NCBI GenBank assembly: GCA_022575985.1
Contig: JAKSXM010000231.1
Span: forward strand, 24,714,501-24,778,500
DNA length: 64,000 nt
Direction: 5' to 3'
Source of the DNA: Anagrus nilaparvatae
Lineage: Eukaryota > Arthropoda > Insecta > Hymenoptera > Mymaridae
How positions within the stretch are numbered: position 1 is the stretch's first letter; each line of letters begins with the position of its first letter. Made by a program: the position numbers and the translations under genes. This document shows, in pieces, positions 54,950-64,000 of the stretch. Below the pieces are notes generated by a model. That model did not search any database. It saw only the letters and a program-made list of their open reading frames with translations, and was not told the origin of the DNA.

Positions 54950-55554
54950 GACTAAGTTTACAGGCGCTGCAGTTTAGGTAAAGTTAGTTAAGATGAATCA
55001 GTTTGTTAACTTAACTTCGTTTTAAACTAACTGCGTTTACACGGACGGCGAAGTTAGCTAAAAATGCCTATGACGTTAAACCTATCGTTCTCATAAAAAT
55101 TTACTGAAAAAAATATTTAAAAAATACTTTAGTTGGCTCTAATTTAAAAATATAAAATTTTGGATATTTTATATAAAAATACATAGCATAATTTATATTA
55201 ATTTCTCTTTAAATAAATTTTTTATGCATGATCTGACAAGTAACCTCAAAATTAAGTGTATAAATAAACAAGATGGGTAAAAAATTTATTATAAGAGAAA
55301 TCATGCTATGTATTTTTATATAAAATATCCAAAATTTTATATTTTTAAATTAGTGCCAACTGAAGTATTTTTTTTTTTTTGTTTTTATCTTTTTTTTCAG
55401 TAAATTTTTATGAGAACGATAGGTTTAACGTCATAGGTATTTTTAACTAACTTCGCTGTCCGTGTAAACGCAGTTAGTTTAAAACGAAGTTAAGTTAACA
55501 AACTGATTTATCTTAACTAACTTTACCTAAACTGCAGCGCCTGTAAACTTAGTC
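54950..55554. mobile_element. 605-bp foldback MITE
   Basis: The ends gactaagtttacaggcgctg and its complement, with arms of about 265 bases (54950-55215 and 55285-55554), leave a short AT-rich loop. Flanks 'acaaa' and 'aaaat' do not give a certain duplication. No ORF. Confidence 0.85.
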
Positions 55555-56066
55555 AAAATTTCAATAAAAAATTTTCAAATCATTAATTATCAGATCCAAG
55601 AAATCTATTAAAACCGGTTTTTCTAAAATTATTACTTTCATTGAAAAAAATTAGGTACAATGTAAGCTTAGCTATTTTTTATTCTTAGCTATTTTTACCC
55701 AAGTCTGAGGTCGATGTCTTGAATTAAAAAAATACCGATTTGGAAGCTGTTTTTCCAATTTTGATTTTTTCGTATTTTCAGTCACCCGTTTGCTTTTTAT
55801 AATTAAGTTAAATTTTTATAATTTTAGAAAAGCTTAAAAAATATTTTCTCTATAAAGATAGGTAGTAAAAATTCACGCCCAATCAGAATTTGACCATATT
55901 TTTTATATAATAATACAATATTTTTATAATACAATATTTTTTCCTTATAAATTATGAAATTGTGAAATTTCAAATTAATTTTTAATTACAGTAATAATTC
56001 ATTTTAATTATTTACTTTTTTTTGGGTAATTAATTTATTTAAAATGTTTTTAAGTTTTCTTAAATA

Positions 56067-56340
56067 TCGCTAGATAATGTGAAAATTTTTTTTTTTTTTT
56101 GTAAAATCGAAATTTTTCATATAAAATTTAAAAAAATGCTATTTTTTATTTGGAGTTTATTTTTATATTTTTTTATTCAGCGAGTGTTATGATCGATATT
56201 TTTTTTTATTAAAATGTTTTTAAATTTTCTTGAATATCCCTAGATAATGTGCAAATTTTTTTTTTTTTTCGTAAACATCGAAATTTTCCATATAAAATTT
56301 TAAAAAATGCTATTTTTTATGTGGAGTTAGTTTTTTCTCT
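56067..56340 (+). repeat. Two tandem units, ~170-bp period
   Basis: ctagataatgtg(a/c)aaatttt and 'catataaaattt.aaaaaatgctattttttat' occur at about 56069 and 56240. Confidence 0.6.
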
Positions 56341-56349
56341 ATTATTTTT

Positions 56350-56697
56350 TATCGTGTGTACCAAATGGGTTAGAAATTTAATCAGTTCGTCTTTGTCTCA
56401 TTTGAGATCAGCTGTGAAATTTTGAAGTCAATCGGCAATATTGTTTAAGAGTTATCGTTTAGAAAAATTTTTTTAAATGTAATTTTTTGATTAGCATTCA
56501 GTCTTTTCGGTATTATTCCAAAACGTGCATACCCAATGAGCCACAAATTTAATCAGATCATCTTTGTCTCAATTCAGGTCATCTGTGAAATTTTGAAGTC
56601 AATTGGCAATGTCGTTAAAGAGTTATCGTGGTTACAAACTCGACATTATTTCGAGGGAATAGACTGAGCTCAGCTCTGAGCTTCGCTCAGTCTAATT
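56350..56697 (+). repeat. Two tandem units ending in a hairpin
   Basis: The phrase ctgtgaaattttgaagtcaa occurs at about 56410 and 56589 in units some 175 bases apart. The end has agactgag ... ctcagtct (56661-56693), a stem with a loop of mixed sequence. The sequence agcttcgctcagtct also lies, inverted, at 43381-43395. Confidence 0.55.
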
Positions 56698-59524
56698 AAG
56701 TTATATTGGAGGTCACCAACACTTGACACATGCAACTACAACCATATATTTTGCTTTTCTATCTCATCGGGAGTCGATATATATAATAAGATATATATCT
56801 TTTTTTCCTTTTATTAGAAATAACTCTGGTGGATAAGCATGTAGGAAGTGTAGCAACGACTATACTTTCCAATGTTAAACTACTTAAAGTAGGTAAATAG
56901 TACTCAGTAACGTTTTTGCCATTGGTAACTCTTTGATCCACTATTTTTTAAGAGTATGACATTTCCTTGGGTAAGGACCGGTACTTTTGAGCAATCATGC
57001 AACCAATTCCGATTAACAGTAGTACAAAAAACCATTGGAGAAAAAAGCCCACCTGCATGACATACAAATAGTAAAAGTTCTACTGTGGCAAAACCGCGAA
57101 GTTAGCAAAATGCAAAATAGACACATTTGAATGTGTGGGTGATTTGCCATTTGAACTCTGACCTTGTCATGAGTGAGTGAAAGATGATGCCTCATCTTTG
57201 TTATATAATAATAATTATAACAATGTTTTCTTTTTTTATAAATTGTATATAATTTTTGCTTACTAGGTTTTAAATTTTTTTTAAATTAACTAATTTTTTG
57301 TCATAAATTTTCAAATTTTCTTGAATTTAAAATAATGATTTATTTTTTAATTGGTGATATGTATAAATATTTTTTAATACTTTTACCAAGTATGAATTTT
57401 TTTTTTTTTAAACCTTCCGAAGATATTAAATTTTAATTGATCAATCTTAAATTACTTGAAATTCATATGATATATATTCTTAAAACCTTTTGGAAATCAT
57501 TGTAATTTTAGGTAGCTAAGTGACCAAATTATTTTAACTTATGTAACGAGGCATTTTTCGTTACAAATACGTGTGTATGTATTACAATAATGTCTATACA
57601 TATGCATGTATATAAGTACAAATAAAGCCGTCCGTACACATGCATACACACGAGCAACAGCCAAAGAACATACGCATATAAGCATATTTTTAAATATTTA
57701 TCTATCGCCGCCAGACTAAATTTTTACAACCAAACTAATAAACTGATCATCACATAGGATAATAAAGACTTGCATCTAATTATATATAAATATAATAAAC
57801 GCATAAATAAACTAATCACTAATATTTTTTATATAAATTAATTTTTACCAATGATTAAAAAGGTATATTAAAATTTTAAAATAATTTATATTTCTAAACA
57901 TTAATAAACTAAATTACACACACAAAAAAATTAAATTTATCATTCACACTGCGGTGCCTTGAACTATACAAAAAAAATAAAATTTACATGTGAAAATATT
58001 TCTTTTTTTTTATAATACATAAAATAATTTTTTTTTTTTTAAATGTAATATTTTAACTTGATATAATAAATTTTAACTTAAAAATTTTTTTTTTTAAATA
58101 AAATTAACTCTTTTAAAATTAAATCAATAGAATAAGAAAAAGGAAAAAATTTGTTAAATACAAATATCAAAATAATTAAAAAGAAAGAAAAAACCTTGAA
58201 CTTGATGCATGGACTCTCCCATATAGCATAAACAGCATGAACGAGAAGAAAGCAGACAAAAATAGCTGGTATAAACTGCGCGCGCCGAATGTGTCTGAAC
58301 TTGAAAAAGAAAAAGGATAAACACCTGATTTTCGGCGGCGTAGGCCCTTTCTGGTAAAGATGTAAAAAATTATTCAAATTTATGTATTTCCGCTTCCTTT
58401 CTTGTCGATGACGTCATGGTAAAAATTCTAAAAATGGAGTTCTTTCTTTTTTGATGATGATGATTTATTTATACTTTTTTTTTAATTTATTCTCTTGATG
58501 TCCTTTTTTCTTTTTTTAAAACAAAAATTTTTTATTTTGATAACTTTTAAACTTTTTTTGAACAATTTTTTGTGCCTTAGGACAACATAAAAAATGAACT
58601 GTTAAACTTTTTTTTTTTAAATTTTAAAATTTTTTCAATTTCAAACTGCACATCACCCAAAAGAAATAAAGAATATAATCAATATAATCAACGCATTTAA
58701 CACGTGATTATCAAATAACAGAATAAAAATCTTAATGGCGGCTTTGAGATGATGATGCCGGTAAAAACCGCGCACATGTTTTTCACTTCAAAACTTTTGA
58801 AAAATTTTATATGAAAAAAGTCACCTTTTGATTTTTTTTTTTTTTTTAATTTAGAAGTAATTATTAATTTTCACTTTATAATAACTTGATCTTCACTTTA
58901 AAATAACTTATATTAACTTTTTGCCGCCACGAGGTAGTTGAAAATCACTGAGTTCTTTTTGTTTTTTAATTAAAAAAAAGTGGCGAAGATGGACCATAAT
59001 GGTGATGAGTGGACTGTATTTTAATATTATTTTTATTATTTGATAGGAAATTAGGTGATGTGGATAAATAATTTATAACTAATAATTTAGTAGCACAATA
59101 AACTTTTACTTTTATTATTAATAGGTGTGACTACTTTAATAGTTGTCCTAAGACTGCCGGCACTGTGCGCCGTTTCTAAAGGCACGCGCTTACACTCTGT
59201 GCTCTCTCTGTGCACACACGCACGCATACTTATAAACTTATATTAATAATTGTATTATTATACAGTGTAATATTTAACAACTACGGATTATTATTAGAAC
59301 AAAAGTCACGAAAAGTCTCTCCGGTTTATAATTATTAATAAAATAACATCTATAAAAATTTAATATAGTCCCGACTCAATAAGTAATAAATAGAAAGTAG
59401 TGATTAATTATATATAAAGTTGCATAAAATTCAATCGACGCCGGTTCTTCCGAAAAAGGTTATAGCAGCCATTAATCGAGGTATCGAGTACAGTGACACG
59501 AGAAGAGTGAATAATCTTATATAC
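56698..59524. other. AT-rich stretch, possibly another decayed LTR element
   Basis: No coding signature. 58240-58420 and 59130-59230 are GC-richer islands. Their order resembles 53.57-54.55 kb, including a 'gacgtca' block and 'taatag...gc.ttaccggcg' versus 'taatag...actgccggc'. This hints at a second non-autonomous copy on the minus strand, but ends were not found. Confidence 0.3.
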
Positions 59525-59624
59525 CTACTATTGTGCCATCTGCAATTTTTAGCAAATTTACAAGAAGTTGTGCATCATTAGCATTGCCGTTAACTGCCAC
59601 CGCCATCTTCAAGATCCAGAGCAT
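59525..59624 (-). CDS. Candidate first coding exon, unidentified
   Basis: On the minus strand, ATG at 59624 or the in-frame ATG at 59606 (context aagatggcgg, a strong Kozak-like and YY1-like site) opens a frame giving MAVAVNGNANDAQLLVNLLK and then IADGTI. It runs to a donor acaatag|gtatat at 59524. The upstream sequence is GC-richer than its surroundings. The protein is not recognised and no second exon was found. The plus strand also has a donor-like ccg|gtaatt at 59647, so the strand is not certain. Confidence 0.25.
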
Positions 59625-59828
59625 CAAAGAGAAGGAGCGACTAGCCGGTAATTCATAATACATGTGCTTCGGGGTTCTGTGTGCGTGTGCGTGGTTCGGT
59701 ATACTATTAAGTATATATATTGTAAAAATTTTAATAAAATATTAAGCCTAAGGGCTATTCATGAAATAAATAAATAAAATAATTAAATTTATTAACAAAT
59801 TTATTTATTAATTTATTCATTTATTCAC

Positions 59829-62361
59829 AAACCCTCAGAAAATTTCTACAAGGGATGGAAACTTAAAAAACAAGCGATTTTAGCCCTATTTAGCGGTCAA
59901 AACGTGCCACTTTGACGTAAGTCTTTGTTATTCGTAAATTATTATGTTTTTTTTCCTGCTAATTAGTACACGGGGGTTTTTGAAGTTGCTAATTTCAAAT
60001 ATGAACTCAAAAAAATCATAAAGTTTCATCTAGGGGTGGAAAATTGGGGTGAAAAGGGGTGAATAATCAAATTTTATAAAAGGCTTTATTTTTACTTGAA
60101 AAACGATACCGGGGGGTTATCGAGGTTACTGATTTCAAATATGACCTCCAAAAAATACTAAAATTTCATTTAGGGGTGAAAAACTGGGGTAAAAAGGGGT
60201 GAAAACCTAATTTTTATAAAACACTTTATTTTTACTTGAAAAACTATATCCAGGGGTTTTTGTGGTTGCTGATTTCAAATTTAAACTCCGAAAAATGATA
60301 AAACTTCATTTAGGGGTGGAAAACTGAGTTGAAAAACGGCGAAAAATTACTTTTCATAAATACCCATATTTTTGAGGAAGCTAAATAAAAATTTCAAAAA
60401 AAAATTTTCTTGCAAGTGAAATACATTTTTGTTTCTATATAAGTGATTCCAATAAATAGTATATTCCGATCAATTTTATTTAGTTCTTTTAAATTGTTGA
60501 TATTTATATCAATTTTTTATTCAAAAAAGTTTTTTTTGAAGCTAAGCATCAAACAGTTTTTTTCAGGGCTAAATTTAAAAACATTTCTTTTCAGAGCTAA
60601 GTTTTAAACATTTTTTTTGAAGCTGAAGTTACATTTTCTATTTTGAAAAAGTAGGCCTGTTCTGTCAAATATTCTTCTTTCACATTTTTGAGTTTTTATA
60701 GTTTGCTAATTTTTAAGATATCAGCTAATAATTATGCTGATCAGGTATTAGATGAGATTGAGGATTGCGACTTGAGTGATCACGAAGATGATTATGTAGA
60801 CTGCGTTCTTATACCAGATGAGACTTCAGATTATTCTGCTTTTTCAAATGAAGATGAAGCATGTAATGATGAAAATGATATAGCAGGAGGTAAATATGAG
60901 TTATTGTATGAGAAATACAATGAAACTTAAACATTTCTAGAAGAAAAGCACATTTACAAGTAGGAAAATAGGGAAGAGAAATAGGACTTAATAATAAACT
61001 CTTTTTGTCGGATGATGAAAAAAATAAAATAGAAAACATGACTAAAACAGAAACATTTGATCTCTTTTTTTCTAAAGAAATCAAAAAATTTAATTCTAAA
61101 AGCTACTAAAGAGAATGGCCTTGAAATTGCTTCCGACGAATTTGATGGATTTTTAGGAATTTTAATGGCAATGATAAACAATATTAGGAAAAGCGAGTGA
61201 GATTACTGAAAAATGACTTACTTACTTGGCTTTAAAGAAATTCGCAATTGCATGCATAGAAATGATTATTTAAAAATGAAACAGTATCTAAAATTTGCAA
61301 AAAATTGTGATATCAATATTAACGATAGAATTTGGAAGCTACGTACACTCAACAATTTGTTTCAGATAAATATACAGCAGTTCGGGTTTTTTTCTTCAAG
61401 TTTGTCTGTTGATGAAAGTATCATTAAGTTTTTTGGACGCGCAATTTTGAAACAATATATGCCTAAAAAGCCAATTCGATTTGGTATTAAACTTTGGTAC
61501 ATGTGCACAGTTTCGGTATACTTACTGGATTTTGATATATATTGCGGAAAGGAAGCTGATTCAGGAAAATTAATAAAATGTTCTTTAGGTTCGAAAGTTG
61601 TAATGAAAATGCTGCATAATTTCTTAGTGACAGTTCCATCAGATTCACAATAATTCACAATAGACAGCTTTCTTAGTAATAGTGATAGAATAGAAATAAA
61701 ACATTTGATCAAAATTGTTTTTTCCGATCCCTATTTTGTTGACTTTTCACCTCAAGATTATAAGTTTTTTATTTTCATATTTGAACTCAGCAGTCTCAAA
61801 AAACCCCTAATACAGTTTTTGGACTAGGAATTAAGATATTTATCAAAGGTTATTTTTTTAACCTTTTTTCAAGTTCAATTTTGTTCAAATCAGAGGCCTT
61901 CAAACTCCCCTGGTATAATTTTAGTGTAGATATAAAGGGTTTTGGAAAATGTGATTTTCACCGTTTTTCATTCCAATTTTCCACCCCTAAATGAAATTAT
62001 ATCATTTTTTGGAATTTATATTTCAAATCAGCAACCTCGACAACCCCCCAGTATAGTTTTTCAACTAAAAATAAAGCTTTTTTTAAAAATTGATTATTCC
62101 CCCTTTTCACCCCTTTTCACCCCAGTTTTTCCCCTTTTCACCCCAATTTTCCACCCCTAGATGAAACTTTATGTTTTTTTTGAGTTCATACTTGAAATTA
62201 GCAACCTCTAAAACCCCCGGGTACTAATTAGTAGGAAAAGAAACATAATATTTTACGAATAACAAGGACTTACGTCAAAGTGGCACGTTTTGGCCGCAAA
62301 ACAGGACTAAAATCGCTTGTTTTTTAAGTTTCCGTCCCTTGTAGAAATTTCCTGAGGGTTT
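59829..62361. mobile_element. piggyBac-like element with long modular inverted arms
   Basis: The ends aaaccctcagaaaatttct and complement start arms of about 500-600 bases. The outer ~115 bases (to 59945 and from 62245) are close reverse complements and include tttgacgtaagtc and gtggcacgtttt. The inner arms carry ~140-bp modules (59985, 60125, 60265) with 'ggttgctgatttcaaat' and 'aggggtg.aaa.tggggt', mirrored at 61770-62230. The centre encodes transposase fragments. A TTAA duplication is not visible at these ends; the true ends may lie slightly outside. Confidence 0.8.
60688..61712 (+). pseudogene. piggyBac-like transposase, broken
   Basis: The N-terminal acidic region (60688-60930) has DEIEDCDLSDHEDDYVDC, as usual for piggyBac proteins. 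After stops it resumes in 61095-61200 with ENGLEIASDEFDGFLGIL, then hits two in-frame TGA codons near 61198 and 61207 where the family has Arg and Trp (RDYW). 61213-61653 contains SVDESIIKFFGRAILKQYMP, KKPIRFGIKLWYMC and LLDFDIYCGKE, which is the core with the first catalytic Asp. A stop at 61651 precedes TIDSFLS, where the second Asp motif would be. The third Asp and C-terminal Cys-rich finger are absent. Confidence 0.85.
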
Positions 62362-63000
62362 ATTAGTAAAAAATGATTCTGAAATTGAATCCCTCATGAG
62401 TTTCTAGTCTGAAAACAATTTTAAAATTTAATGTTTAATAAAATTCTAAGCCGTTATTAATCAAATGGCACGTTTTGGCTGCCTGGGCGGTAATGGGTTT
62501 AGTTATACTTTTTTAATACAATCATAAATTTTTTAAATTATTTTTAGAGTTTTCTTTTTTAGTAAATGCTAACTTTTGAAAATTGCATTTATCATTTCTG
62601 ATAATAATCTTTTGTAATAATATTACTTATAATCTTATATTGTTATATTACTCCAGTTGAGTATATGGCCTATCTACGCTCTATGTTGGGATGCATGATA
62701 TTATTTTTAATACTTTTACTTATATTTTAAACATGTTTATCTGTTCTAATTCCAACTTCTCTTTTAGTTTCCTCTACATATGATGCTTCACTTGAAGTAA
62801 ATTTATTCTGAAAACTATATTATTTCTTTTTAATGGATGTAATAAATCTTTAAATGTTTTTTAATATTATTTATCAAATAATCTGTCTTAGGAATAATAC
62901 ATATATTATAAGTAAAAAAGTTCTTAATTTAAGGAATGCAAATCATCATACACGTTAATATATATTTTATACATTAGTAACCTAGAATTATATCATTATT
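62362..63000. other. AT-rich stretch
   Basis: A 'tggcacgttttggctgcctg' phrase at 62465 repeats words from the piggyBac-like arm (62280). Otherwise nothing is recognised. Confidence 0.4.
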
Positions 63001-63004
63001 TATA

Positions 63005-63345
63005 CACAACTACACGTGGAAAAGATCATATACTAATAGTACTTTTAAATCCTGCAATAAGCGTGCGCATTAGCATATAATATTTTATTATTCAATTTTC
63101 TCATTCTTGCCCGGCTTTGAAACAAAAAAAAAGGTACAAAAACACGCTTATTCAAAAGTTAAGAATGTAATTATCGATCGCTTTCTAGGCATAGTTTTTA
63201 TATTTAGGAGAGGGGATTGAACGAATATTATATACAATGGTGCTATGGGGTTGACGTTTTATTGTCAGAATTCAAAAGTCCTATAGAAATTTGATCTTTT
63301 TACACGTGTACCTGTATAAATAATGATAAATTCTTTATTACTAAT
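63005..63345 (-). repeat. Dispersed repeat, inverted partner of 17.85-18.24 kb
   Basis: Reverse complement of two blocks at 17850-18060 and 18165-18235, with a shorter middle. The copies are about 45 kb apart. Confidence 0.7.
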
Positions 63346-63359
63346 GTATAAAAAACAAA

Positions 63360-63457
63360 CTTAGACAAGGTAAAGAATATTACCCATTCTCGAGCGTGTA
63401 AATATAAATGTTTTTAGGTTACCGAGAGAATGGGTAATATTCTTTCCCATGTCTAAG
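63360..63457. repeat. Hairpin with ~33-bp arms
   Basis: 63360-63392 (cttagacaaggtaaagaata then ttacccattctcg) pairs with 63423-63457, with one or two mismatches, leaving a 30-base AT-rich loop. No terminator or miRNA evidence beyond the fold itself. Confidence 0.75.
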
Positions 63458-64000
63458 TATCTTCTATTCTCTAATATCAACACTTTATCTAAACAATATT
63501 CAAATCTATATTTTAGATAATGTGTTCTTTATTAACATTGTACAATCAATAAATTTTATTCGAGAATTATTTTTTATTAAATAGTTTTTAAATTTTATAT
63601 AGTTAGATTTTAATTTTAAGTTATCAGAAGATGTATTTTTGTGATACCAATTATAAATTATAGAGTTATTATTCTTAATCAAAGTTTAACTCCGAAAAAT
63701 TGATTTTATTATCTTTTTGTACTTCATACGTAAACTTTAATATTTCATGTCAGCTGTTAATGATTTTTTTGCTATCGCTGTACGCCTCGGTAAGCAAAAC
63801 AAAGCACGATATGATACTTAATATACTATTAAAGTTTTATCTACTTCATCTTTTGGTATTTTTCAGGTGTATTGAGACAAACAATGTATATTATTTATAA
63901 TTACAGTAACTAACCAAATATTTTAATACGTGACAGTCACACTAATGTTTAAGAACAGCAACTTTTGTTAATAATGATCTTTGCTATAATCATATTAATT
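63458..64000. other. AT-rich stretch to window end
   Basis: No coding sequence or repeat recognised. Confidence 0.4.

Noticed and set aside
58078..58377. A 99-codon minus-strand frame with hydrophobic stretches
   Set aside because: Phe/Lys/Leu runs follow the T-rich sequence; the region looks like LTR or leader DNA and there is no homology that I recognise.

Overview
This is an AT-rich eukaryotic window, most probably from an insect nuclear genome. Nearly all recognisable coding sequence is decayed transposable element. R1-clade LINE, Copia, Gypsy-like, piggyBac, Tc1-like, Helitron, Penelope and tRNA-SINE copies occur together with many foldback elements. A parasitoid-wasp-type hymenopteran is plausible, but that is an impression from the mix, not a demonstration. 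The only host gene recognised with confidence is a pair of minus-strand exons near 18.4-18.8 kb with the N-terminal signature of FAM135 proteins. A second possible host exon is at 59.5-59.6 kb.

Layout. 1-13431: two rearranged copies of one Gypsy-like LTR element. The minus-strand copy has LTR, primer site, leader, gag, a zinc-knuckle ORF and protease. It has no reverse transcriptase, RNase H or integrase and passes straight into a proline/threonine-rich zinc-knuckle ORF and a 99-aa ORF. The plus-strand copy supplies the same 3' part as an inverted arm, then LTR-like DNA and a primer site. 13432-16770: an R1-clade LINE with most of its pol deleted, followed by an ORF1 piece of a related element. 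16.8-26.6 kb: FAM135 exons, hairpin repeats, microsatellites and a 235-bp MITE with TTAA ends. 26.65-29.5 kb: Copia remnant (+), then a tRNA-derived SINE. 30-34.1 kb: foldback DNA with an LTR-like insert, a 465-bp higher-order tandem array and a 707-bp foldback element. 36.1-38.26 kb: Copia remnant (-). 38.65-39.94 kb: Tc1-like remnant. 41.6-42.7 kb: inverted SINE-ended foldback carrying an R1-tail insertion. 42.7-43.0 kb: Penelope-type RT fragment.

43.66-47.49 kb: a Helitron (-) with HUH/Y2 Rep, a short spliceosomal-looking intron and a Pif1-type helicase. It is broken by a 375-bp MITE with an 8-bp target duplication and bounded by a foldback element that itself contains another foldback element (47.49-50.55 kb). 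51.0-54.9 kb: tandem arrays of ~128-bp and 56-bp units; the 56-bp array is split by a short LTR element with a 5-bp duplication. 54.95-55.55 kb: foldback MITE. 59.83-62.36 kb: piggyBac-like element with long inverted arms built of ~140-bp modules and a transposase broken by stops. The remainder is AT-rich noncoding DNA.

The genes do not form a pathway. The window is a record of nested insertion: element inside element, several with target-site duplications, which gives a relative order of events. Points most worth following are the gag-protease element without pol and its unidentified 94/99-aa ORF, the recurrent CGATA motifs in its LTR-like DNA and leader, the shared ~140-bp module architecture of the long-arm elements, and the Helitron intron. 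I found no cellular operon, CRISPR array or complete new system.
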